Positions 1-6,764 of a stretch of 20,548 nucleotides of DNA are shown here, piece after piece. The stretch covers positions 319 through 20,866 of the forward strand of contig DBIX01000054.1 in the NCBI GenBank assembly GCA_002297005.1, read 5' to 3'. The position numbers and the translations under genes were made by a program. A model generated the notes under the pieces. It saw only the letters and a list, made by a program, of their open reading frames with translations. It ran no database searches and was not told where the DNA came from. Each line of letters begins with the position of its first letter. Position 1 is the stretch's first letter. Source of the DNA: Cyanobacteria bacterium UBA791 (GTDB lineage: Bacteria > Cyanobacteriota > Vampirovibrionia > Gastranaerophilales > Gastranaerophilaceae).

Positions 1-566
1 TTATGGTTTTTCCAGTACAAGCATTTTATTACAGATTAAAAATTGAAGGTAGAAAAAATTTGCCTAAAAATAGAAACGTAATCTACGTAGGAAACCACGT
101 TTCAGAACTTGACCCGCCATTCGTAGGTTATGCAGTAGCAAGACCAATCGCATTTATGGCAAAGAAAGAACTTTTTGAAAAAAGATTTGTACGCTGGATG
201 CTAGACTGGGAAGGTGCATTTGCAGTTAATCGTGAGAAATTAGAAGTTTCAACAATAAAAACAGCTCTAGAAGTTCAAAATACAGACTGGGTACTTGGGT
301 TATTTCCACAAGGTACAAGAGCTAAAGTTGGAACTATTGAGGATATTAAAAAAGGTTTTGCAGGACTTGCAAAAGCAACAAAATGTGACATTTTACCAAT
401 CGGTATTGTAGGTTCACAAAACAAAACTCTTTGCCCATTTAAAGGCAAAATTAAAGTTAAAATTGGAGAAGTAATTCCATTCAGCGAAGACTTAGATGCT
501 GTTATGGAACAATGGGGTTTAGCTATTCAAAAACTTACAGGTTTTGAATATATCCCTGCAACATAG
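1..566 (+). CDS. PlsC-like lysophospholipid acyltransferase, copy 1, 5'-truncated by the window edge
   Basis: Seen: the reading frame is open from base 1. The first ATG (base 3) aligns with an internal methionine, residue 39, of the next gene, so about 38 N-terminal residues lie outside the window. The visible part carries the PlsC/LPLAT NHxxxxD block (NHVSELD), then GAFAVNRE and the third block as FPQGTR. Known of the family: membrane-bound acyltransferases move an acyl chain onto 1-acyl-glycerol-3-phosphate, forming phosphatidic acid for membrane lipid. The usual third block is FPEGTR; both copies here have Gln instead of Glu. The gene is followed after 9 nt by a paralogue whose 5' part is nearly identical at the DNA level, while the C-terminal halves differ strongly. 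The family call is secure; the exact acyl acceptor is not. Confidence 0.88.
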   Translation, partial: MVFPVQAFYYRLKIEGRKNLPKNRNVIYVGNHVSELDPPFVGYAVARPIAFMAKKELFEKRFVRWMLDWEGAFAVNREKLEVSTIKTALEVQNTDWVLGLFPQGTRAKVGTIEDIKKGFAGLAKATKCDILPIGIVGSQNKTLCPFKGKIKVKIGEVIPFSEDLDAVMEQWGLAIQKLTGFEYIPAT

Positions 567-575
567 GAAATAAAA

Positions 576-1292
576 ATGATAAAAAAGAAGAAAGAAAAGG
601 AAAATAAAGAGCCAAGAAACTTCGCAAGACGTTTTGCAAGCGATTATCATATTTGGAGAACTATATTCTATTATATGGTATTAGTATTTATGGTTTTTCC
701 AGTACAAGCTTTTTATTACAAATTAAAAGTTGAGGGTAGAAAAAATTTACCAAAAGAAAGAAACGTAATCTACGTAGGAAACCACGTTTCAGAACTTGAC
801 CCACCATTTATAGGTTATGCCGTAGCAAGACCTATTGCATTTATGGCAAAAAAAGAACTTTTTGAGGGTAATTCAATCAAAACTTGGTTAGTAAAAAGAT
901 TAGGTGCATTTGCAGTTAATAGAGAAAAACCTGAACTTGCAACTTTTAAAACAGTTAAAGAAATCTTTAATACGTCTTGGGGCTTAGGCATTTTCCCACA
1001 AGGTGGAACACGTAAAAATAAAAAAATAGAAGATATTCACAAGGGTTTCGTATTATTTGCGAAAAAATTCAAAGCTGACATCGTTCCAGTTTCAGTTTGC
1101 GGATTAGAAGAATACTCCAAAAAATTCAGAAACAAACAAATAAAAGTTGTTATTGGTAAACCAATTTCATACAAATTACCAGAAGACGAAATCGTAAGAC
1201 TTTGGTGTGAAGAAATTTGCAAAAACACAGGTTACGAAAATTGCGTAACAGGTAATAACACAGAAGTAACAGAAGAAACAAAAGAGGGCTAA
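576..1292 (+). CDS. plsC: PlsC-like lysophospholipid acyltransferase, copy 2
   Basis: 238 residues, complete. The N-terminus is strongly basic (KKKKEKENK), followed by a hydrophobic stretch at about 29-48 that probably anchors the protein on the inner face of the membrane. The catalytic NHxxxxD block has His70 and Asp75; GAFAVNRE follows at 110-117, and block III at 140-146 reads FPQGGTR, with one extra Gly and Gln for the usual Glu. Expected role (family knowledge): acylation of lysophosphatidic acid or a related lysolipid in phospholipid synthesis. The SD-like AGGAAA overlaps the stop region of copy 1, and ssb follows after 5 nt, so the genes look co-transcribed. Two tandem copies may differ in acyl or acceptor preference, which is inference. 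The C-terminus is polar (TEVTEETKEG). Confidence 0.9.
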   Translation: MIKKKKEKENKEPRNFARRFASDYHIWRTIFYYMVLVFMVFPVQAFYYKLKVEGRKNLPKERNVIYVGNHVSELDPPFIGYAVARPIAFMAKKELFEGNSIKTWLVKRLGAFAVNREKPELATFKTVKEIFNTSWGLGIFPQGGTRKNKKIEDIHKGFVLFAKKFKADIVPVSVCGLEEYSKKFRNKQIKVVIGKPISYKLPEDEIVRLWCEEICKNTGYENCVTGNNTEVTEETKEG

Positions 1293-1297
1293 TAAAT

Positions 1298-1624
1298 ATG
1301 AATAGTGTAGTAGTTGTAGGACGTGCAGGTCAAGATTCAGACATCAAATATTTTGAATCAGGAAAAGTAAGAACAAATTTTTCTTTAGCAGTAAACCGTT
1401 GGGACAGCAAAACTAAATCAGAAGTAACAGACTGGTTTAATGTAGATGTTTGGGATAAACAAGCTGAATTTGCTGGCGAATACGTAAAAAAGGGTAGAAT
1501 GGTTGCCGTTGAGGGTAGAATTGCTATCAACAAATGGAAAGACCAAACTGGCGAAGAAAAAGAAAGATTTTTAATTGTAGCTAATAACATTAGATTATTA
1601 GGCTCAAAAAGGGACGCTGAATAA
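1298..1624 (+). CDS. ssb: Single-stranded DNA-binding protein, short form
   Basis: 108 residues, an almost pure OB fold: MNSVVVVGRAG at the start, FSLAVNRW at about 28-35, DWFNVDVW at about 47-54, and GRMVAVEGRI at about 67-76. It should bind ssDNA in replication, recombination and repair. The ending LLGSKRDAE is what I remember of the OB-domain end in cyanobacterial SSBs, a lineage hint. There is no glycine/proline-rich linker and no acidic tip of the DDDIPF type, which in typical bacterial SSBs recruits partner proteins; this one simply stops after the OB fold. An SD-like GAGGG lies just upstream inside the end of the preceding gene. Another SSB elsewhere in the genome could be the main replicative one. 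Confidence 0.92.
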   Translation: MNSVVVVGRAGQDSDIKYFESGKVRTNFSLAVNRWDSKTKSEVTDWFNVDVWDKQAEFAGEYVKKGRMVAVEGRIAINKWKDQTGEEKERFLIVANNIRLLGSKRDAE

Positions 1625-1626
1625 TA

Positions 1627-2940
1627 ATGATAATCTCTAACCTTATTGGTATACTTGCAGACGACATCACAGAGATTAACGATGCAGCTTTACAATTTCA
1701 TTTAAAAGGTGCACACACTCAAGTTGTCTTAGATTGTGAAAATATTCAACAAGGTATAAAAAATATTCAAGTTTGGGCAATTTCAACTTCTAGCAGAGGC
1801 AAGGATTACGAAACCTCTTATATAGAAGTTCAAAAGGCTTGTGAAAAATTAAAAAATGACTTAAACATTGATAAATTTTTCAAAAAAATCGACACATATT
1901 CAAGAGGAAATATTGGTATCGAAACCTTGAGTATGATTGAAAACTTAGAACTTGATGGAGCTATCGTAATTCCAGCATCACCAGCTCACAATATAACAAC
2001 CGTTGGTGGTTATCAGTTGATAAAAGGTTTACCAATCGAAAGAACAGAAGTTGCTAGAGATGTTATGGCACCTGTTACAGAAACACATATTCCATCACTT
2101 TTAAAAACTCAACTTAGAGAAGATAAAAGTGAACTTGTAGGACATCTTGAACTTAAAAAAGTTATGCAAGGTGCCGGTCCTATTTTGATGGAAATAAGAG
2201 AACTTATAAACGCTGGTAAAAAAATCATCGTTGCAGATGCTGTTTCTAATGATGATATAGAACAAATAATTTTGGCAGCAAACAGATCTAAATTAAACAT
2301 TCTTCCAGTAGGAACAACTGCTACTGCAAAGATTTTGGCTGAACATATTTTAGAAGAAGAAAAACACAAGGAAGAAAGAAAGCCTGTAAAAATTCCTCAA
2401 CTTCCAAAATTAATCATTTCAGGCTCTCCAACTCATCTTTGCAGAACTCAAATAGAAAAATTAACTGCAACCGATGAGATAGAAAACAAGTTTGCCATAA
2501 GCGTAAATATGCAAATGCTTATGGAAGGTATTTCTGAAGAAATAGTAAACAAGGTTATAGATGCACTTAACAACTATGACATTGTTACAGTTCATGCATC
2601 TTCATTAATCCAAGAATTTGACGGTTTTTCAGATGATTCACTCGATAACGAAATGACAAAACCAAAACTTATTTCAAAAGCTGCAAACTTTTTAGCAGAA
2701 TTGACAGCAAAAGTTATTGATAAAAAAGATGTAATTTTAATTACTCTTGGTAGCCAAACATCGTTAAAATGTTGTAAAGCAATAAACTCTTTGCAACTAC
2801 AAATCATTGACGAAGTAGCACCGCAAATCGCATTGTCATTAGATTATAAATCACAATGGATTGCTTCAAAATCAGGTTATGTAGGCAATTCTTCAACATT
2901 AATTGAAATTTTAAAATATTTTAAAAATCATCTTAACTAA
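1627..2940 (+). CDS. DUF1537 (four-carbon acid sugar kinase-like) protein, divergent
   Basis: 437 residues, close to the usual length of the four-carbon acid sugar kinase family (threonate, erythronate and 3-oxo-tetronate kinases). Seen: IGILADDITEINDA at 7-20 corresponds to the family's ADDFTGATD; KKIDTYSRGNIG at 86-97 to the KxDSTxRGN substrate segment; PASPAHNITTVGG at 116-128 to the PAFPxxGRTTVxG segment. In the C-terminal nucleotide-binding half, IISGSPTHLCRTQI and LITLGSQTS are recognisable, but the latter replaces the usual GGDTS or GGETA. SGYVGNSS near the end matches the KSGxFG region. The core motifs are changed at several positions, so catalysis or substrate may differ. It starts 2 nt after ssb and has no sugar-acid catabolic neighbours, so a classic tetronate pathway is not supported by context. 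Family call good, substrate unknown. Confidence 0.85.
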   Translation: MIISNLIGILADDITEINDAALQFHLKGAHTQVVLDCENIQQGIKNIQVWAISTSSRGKDYETSYIEVQKACEKLKNDLNIDKFFKKIDTYSRGNIGIETLSMIENLELDGAIVIPASPAHNITTVGGYQLIKGLPIERTEVARDVMAPVTETHIPSLLKTQLREDKSELVGHLELKKVMQGAGPILMEIRELINAGKKIIVADAVSNDDIEQIILAANRSKLNILPVGTTATAKILAEHILEEEKHKEERKPVKIPQLPKLIISGSPTHLCRTQIEKLTATDEIENKFAISVNMQMLMEGISEEIVNKVIDALNNYDIVTVHASSLIQEFDGFSDDSLDNEMTKPKLISKAANFLAELTAKVIDKKDVILITLGSQTSLKCCKAINSLQLQIIDEVAPQIALSLDYKSQWIASKSGYVGNSSTLIEILKYFKNHLN

Positions 2941-2942
2941 AG

Positions 2943-2980
2943 TTCATGAAAATTTGTTAAGCATTTGTCTAATTCATGAA
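2943..2980. promoter_or_regulatory. Two identical 8-bp palindromes 30 bp apart, candidate operator
   Basis: TTCATGAA, a perfect palindrome, occurs at 2943-2950 and again at 2973-2980; the identity extends to TTCATGAAAAT in both. The 30-bp spacing is close to three helical turns. The pair sits in the 35-nt gap before the two-component genes, and the second copy covers the first ATG of the kinase frame. The same octamer also occurs singly inside coding DNA at 8326-8333 and 11565-11572, so only the pairing and position make it notable. Binding by a regulator is inference. Confidence 0.4.
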
Positions 2981-2994
2981 AATAAGTTATTCTA
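2965..2994 (+). promoter_or_regulatory. Possible promoter of the two-component operon
   Basis: TTGTCT (2965-2970) and TATTCT (2989-2994) are separated by 18 bp, a weak sigma-70-like match. One of the two TTCATGAA palindromes lies between the boxes. If this promoter is real, transcription begins near base 3001, so the kinase would start at the ATG at 3000 or more likely 3012, not at 2976. Evidence is by eye only. Confidence 0.25.
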
Positions 2995-4565
2995 ATGGTA
3001 TGAAAACAGGGATGATTGTCGTAGTTGACGACGAACAAGTCGTTACATCTGCGTTAAAAATGCTATTTAGAGTAGAAGGGTTCACTAATGGAAAATTCTT
3101 TAATAATCCATTAGAAGCTTTGGAATTCCTAAAAAATAACGAACCTGACGTAATTGTTTCCGACGTAAAAATGCCGGAAATGAATGGTGTTGAGTTTTTA
3201 ACAGAGGCTAAAAAATTATACCCTGATGTAAGTAAAATTCTCTTAACAGGTTATGCTGATAAAGAAAATGCTATTCAAGCTATTAACGATGTTGGAATTT
3301 ACAAATATCTTGAAAAACCTTGGGATAATGACGATTTAATCATCACTATCAAGAATGGTATTGAAAGAAGTAATTTAATCAAAAAATTAAATGAAAAAAT
3401 TTCAGAACTTGAAGTTGCAAAAGCTGAATTAGAAAAATATTCACACAACTTAGAAGATTTAGTAAAAGAAAAAACAGCAGATATTTTAGTATTGAACTCA
3501 AAAATGAGCAATATTATCAATTATTGTGCTGACGGAATTATAACAATAAACATCAACGGTGAAATAGAACAAGTAAATCCAGCTTGTGAAAATATGACTG
3601 GTTTATCTGCAAAACACCTTGAAAAAATGAAATTCTCTGATATTGCATATCCTCAAAAAGGCGAACCTTTTACAACAATTGACCCTGATGAAAGAGAAAT
3701 TGTATTAAGAGATTACTTTATCTCAAATAGCCTTTCAGGAAAAGCAACGCCCGTTGAAATCAGCTTTGCTATGATTGAAAACGAGGATGAAAATGTTCAA
3801 AAATATGTTGGCGTAATCAGAGATGTATCTGTTCAAAAAGAAACAGAACGTTTAAGAGATGACTTTATTGCAACTCTAACTCACGACATGAGAACACCTT
3901 TACTTGCAGCAATTCAAACTCTTAAATTCTTCTTGGACGGAACTCTTGGAAAATTTAGTGATAAAGCTACAATGCTATTATCAACATTAAAGACAAACAA
4001 TGAAAATCTTCTTGGATTAGTAAACTCATTACTTGAAGTTTACAGATACGATTCAGGCAAGTTAGAATTGGTTAAAACTCACTTTGAATTCAAAGGCTTG
4101 TGTGACCAATGCTACAATGAATTAAAACCACTAGCTGACAAAAAGGAATTAGAATTTATTTTAGATTATCAACCTGATGAAAAAATGGTGATAAATGCAG
4201 ACAGAAGCGAACTTAGAAGAGTAATCACAAACCTATGTGGTAACGCAATAAACTACACAAATAATAATGGAAAAATAATTATAAGCGTAAAACAAGAAGA
4301 TAACGACATTGTGTTCTCTGTAATTGATAATGGTAATGGAATTCCAAAAGAAGATATTCCTAGTCTATTCAAGAGATTTTCTCAAGGAACAAGCAAAAAA
4401 CGTTCCACAGGAACTGGCTTGGGACTATATTTATCAAGACAAATTGTAGAAGCACACGGCGGAAAAATTTGGCTTGAAAGCAAATTAAACAAAGGTAGCG
4501 AATTTTCATTCTTACTAACAAATGTCGTTGTTCCTAATGAAGAAAGGGTATTAATCAATGGCTAA
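2976..4565 (+). CDS. Hybrid sensor kinase: receiver-PAS-histidine kinase
   Basis: 529 residues, with no membrane segment, so a cytoplasmic sensor. Domain order: receiver at about 13-130 (acid pair Asp18/Asp19, phospho-acceptor Asp63 in SDVKMP, Thr91, Lys114 in EKPW); coiled coil at about 134-172; PAS at about 175-288; HisKA with His303 in THDMRTP; HATPase with N-box Asn419-Asn423, DNGNGIP at 451-457 and GTGLGL at 479-484. All catalytic motifs are intact. The receiver lies at the N-terminus, so the kinase can itself be controlled by another phosphodonor. The start is uncertain: 2976, 3000 and 3012 are all in frame; none has a good SD, and the first codons (KISYSNGMKTG) look non-conserved. It overlaps the next gene, a response regulator, by 8 nt, indicating translational coupling and a cognate pair. 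The signal is unknown. Confidence 0.92.
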   Translation: MKISYSNGMKTGMIVVVDDEQVVTSALKMLFRVEGFTNGKFFNNPLEALEFLKNNEPDVIVSDVKMPEMNGVEFLTEAKKLYPDVSKILLTGYADKENAIQAINDVGIYKYLEKPWDNDDLIITIKNGIERSNLIKKLNEKISELEVAKAELEKYSHNLEDLVKEKTADILVLNSKMSNIINYCADGIITININGEIEQVNPACENMTGLSAKHLEKMKFSDIAYPQKGEPFTTIDPDEREIVLRDYFISNSLSGKATPVEISFAMIENEDENVQKYVGVIRDVSVQKETERLRDDFIATLTHDMRTPLLAAIQTLKFFLDGTLGKFSDKATMLLSTLKTNNENLLGLVNSLLEVYRYDSGKLELVKTHFEFKGLCDQCYNELKPLADKKELEFILDYQPDEKMVINADRSELRRVITNLCGNAINYTNNNGKIIISVKQEDNDIVFSVIDNGNGIPKEDIPSLFKRFSQGTSKKRSTGTGLGLYLSRQIVEAHGGKIWLESKLNKGSEFSFLLTNVVVPNEERVLING

Positions 4566-5244
4566 CAACAATATTAGAGTTCTTATGGTAGAAGACCACG
4601 AAATGACGAGAATTGCACTATCTCTTGTACTTGAAAGAGAAGATAGCATCGAACTTGTTGATACAGCCGAAGACGGTTTAGCTGGTATTAATAAAGCTAA
4701 ATTGTTAAATCCTGATATTGTTTTAATGGATATTGGATTACCTGAAATTGACGGTATTGAAGCAACAAAATTGATTAAAGAATATAACCCTGAAGTAAAA
4801 GTTTTGATGTACACATCAAGAGATAGAGAGGAAGACGTATTATCAGCATTTGAATCAGGTGCTGACGGATATATTATGAAAGGTGCAACAAAAGACCAAA
4901 CGATTTCTGCTATAAAAGCAGTAGCAGAGGGTATTGCTTGGATTGACCAAAATATTGCAAGAATTGTTTTATCAAACATTCAACGCAATAAAAATACTTA
5001 CCCTATTGCACCTGAAGAAACTAGAGTAAACAAAACAAACGCTAAAAATACTTATGGCTTAACAGATAGAGAATTAGAAGTTTTAGGACTAATCGTTAAT
5101 GGTTTATCTAATAGAGAAATTGCTGACGAATTAGTTATCTCTTATGCAACTGCAAAAGCTCACGTTCATAGCATTTTACAAAAACTTTGCACAGAAAATA
5201 GAACTAAAGCTATTAACCTTGCTATGAAAGAAGGCTTAGTTTAA
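4558..5244 (+). CDS. NarL/FixJ-family response regulator (REC-LuxR HTH)
   Basis: 228 residues. Receiver at about 5-122 with acidic Glu12/Asp13, phospho-acceptor Asp58 in MDIGLP, Thr86 and Lys108 (IMKGA). A linker of about 40 residues precedes a LuxR/GerE-type helix-turn-helix at 168-226: LTDRELEVL, GLSNREIAD, then TAKAHV where most relatives have TVKxHV. All phosphotransfer residues are present. The start lies inside the end of the kinase gene with an SD-like AAAGGG about 10 nt upstream, so the two proteins should be made together and form a phosphorelay. Targets are unknown; candidates are its own operon, whose leader has paired palindromes, and the unknown gene that follows 3 nt after its stop. 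Confidence 0.94.
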   Translation: MANNNIRVLMVEDHEMTRIALSLVLEREDSIELVDTAEDGLAGINKAKLLNPDIVLMDIGLPEIDGIEATKLIKEYNPEVKVLMYTSRDREEDVLSAFESGADGYIMKGATKDQTISAIKAVAEGIAWIDQNIARIVLSNIQRNKNTYPIAPEETRVNKTNAKNTYGLTDRELEVLGLIVNGLSNREIADELVISYATAKAHVHSILQKLCTENRTKAINLAMKEGLV

Positions 5245-5247
5245 ACG

Positions 5248-6708
5248 ATGTTTTTAACTTCTGCTATCGCTTTATTAATTCAACCTGACTTGGATTTGTT
5301 AGCTTATGATGACAGTTTAAATAATTCAATGGCATCAAAAATTGAGTTAACAATACCTGAAATCAGCAAAAGAGAACTAAATAAAGTAAAAAAAGAAGAA
5401 GCAAAAAAACTTAAAAATAAAAAAACAGAGTTGATTTATGGCAAATCAACTTCTTCTAATGCAAAAGTTTTGAATAAAAAATTTACTAAAGAAGAGGCTA
5501 AAAAACAAGCAAAACAGGCCAAAAAGAATATCAGTCAAGAAATAGCAACTTTTGATATTTCAATGCCTAATTTTCGTAAAAGCCCTGAAGAAGAACAACT
5601 CGATTACGAATACAAGGTTAGAAAAAGAGAACTTAGAGAACAATATGAAAAAAGTCTTATGCCAAAATCAGGCTATATGACAAAGGCTCAATACGAAGAA
5701 GAGTCAAAGGTTAAAGACAAAACTAAAGAGGATATGGATTTTAAGCCACCTATTCAGGATAAGGACATGAAATATCTTCCTCAACCAGTTTATAAACTTG
5801 TCAGATACAATGATCCCCCAGGAAGTCCTGACATTCATTTGAGTAGAAAATATAAATTTGATAGAAAAGAAAACAACTACGGACTTGTTGCAAATGACTT
5901 AAAAACAATGGTTTATCCTGTAGTTTATTATTACGCAGATAGAAACGTAACTACCTGTGATGTCTTTGTAGTGCCACTTGATACGTCAAAACCTGATACA
6001 CAAAGAATTTTGAAAGCAAATATTGCTAGAAGATGGGCTAAGCCAATTCTTGAAACAGATAAAGATACAGATGTTAGAGATACCTTTAGAACAATTACAC
6101 CTATTGACTTTGACGTAAATCACACAAAACTCGTTGCAAAGGAAAAAATAGGTAACACTTTTGACGGTATTTGGCAAACAAATGTTTGGACTTATGATTT
6201 CACAACCAAAACAGCTACTAATTTAACAGAAATTAGACAAGCAATTTTGCACTATTGGGAAAAAGAAAAAGGTTTTGAACTAAGTGAATATCGTTGGGAT
6301 TTGTACCCTTTAGGCTTTGACAAAAACAATGGAAACAGAGTTTTAATAAATGCTTACGCTTTTACTGGAAACAAACCTAAATTTTTAGGTGCTTGGAGTA
6401 TTGATTATGACGGAAAATATTCAAAACTTGAATCTTTAGATAACCAATCTATGGAAGTTAGCGTTATTGGTTTTAAACTTATCCAAAATGGAATAAAAGA
6501 CCCTGAACTTGTAAAAGCTGAAACCAAACACTTAGAAGACGTCAAAAAAATTGAAGAAAAAGAAGAAAAACAAGCTAAAAAACAAGAAAAGAAAGAGAAA
6601 CAATTTGTATATAAAAGACAATTAAAACAACTAAAACAAGAATTTAAAACAAAAAGAAAAAATTTGAGAAAATCAAAAGTAAAAAGAAGAAGTGGTCCAA
6701 CAAGCTAA
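5248..6708 (+). CDS. Unknown lysine-rich protein in the two-component operon
   Basis: 486 residues; I do not recognise a family. A short hydrophobic start (residues 1-11, FLTSAIALLI) is too short for a normal signal peptide. Residues about 40-185 are highly charged with many Lys/Glu, probably helical or disordered. Residues about 186-425 are a globular, beta-rich middle with aromatic strands; pieces such as NVWTYDFTTKT and GAWSIDYDGKY resemble single blades of TolB-like propellers, a weak impression. From about 430 a Lys/Glu coiled-coil-like tail turns into a very basic end (KTKRKNLRKSKVKRR). It begins 3 nt after the response regulator and ends at a strong terminator, so it is the third gene of that operon and may be its output or signal partner. 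An alternative start is Met29, but neither has a convincing SD. Confidence 0.75.
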   Translation: MFLTSAIALLIQPDLDLLAYDDSLNNSMASKIELTIPEISKRELNKVKKEEAKKLKNKKTELIYGKSTSSNAKVLNKKFTKEEAKKQAKQAKKNISQEIATFDISMPNFRKSPEEEQLDYEYKVRKRELREQYEKSLMPKSGYMTKAQYEEESKVKDKTKEDMDFKPPIQDKDMKYLPQPVYKLVRYNDPPGSPDIHLSRKYKFDRKENNYGLVANDLKTMVYPVVYYYADRNVTTCDVFVVPLDTSKPDTQRILKANIARRWAKPILETDKDTDVRDTFRTITPIDFDVNHTKLVAKEKIGNTFDGIWQTNVWTYDFTTKTATNLTEIRQAILHYWEKEKGFELSEYRWDLYPLGFDKNNGNRVLINAYAFTGNKPKFLGAWSIDYDGKYSKLESLDNQSMEVSVIGFKLIQNGIKDPELVKAETKHLEDVKKIEEKEEKQAKKQEKKEKQFVYKRQLKQLKQEFKTKRKNLRKSKVKRRSGPTS

Positions 6709-6714
6709 AAGATA

Positions 6715-6756
6715 AAAAAAAGAGTGGCGAAGCCTAATGGCTTCGCCACTCTTTTT
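6715..6756. terminator. Bidirectional rho-independent terminator
   Basis: A perfect 13-bp stem, GAGTGGCGAAGCC (6722-6734) with its complement at 6739-6751, and a TAAT loop; A-rich on the left and T5 on the right. It sits between converging genes, so it can stop both the two-component operon (+) and the glmS-ahcY operon (-). The core (GGCGAAGCC, short AAT-containing loop, GGCTTCGCC) recurs at 18261-18281. Confidence 0.92.
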
Positions 6757-6764
6757 AGAATTAA

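Noticed and set aside
3..5. ATG at base 3 as the start of the first acyltransferase
   Set aside because: It aligns with internal Met39 of the downstream copy, and the two preceding bases match the upstream Phe codon; the gene is cut by the window edge.
4551..4979. 142-residue minus-strand ORF within the response regulator
   Set aside because: A shadow of a clearly coding receiver domain; Ser/Ile-rich with no SD.
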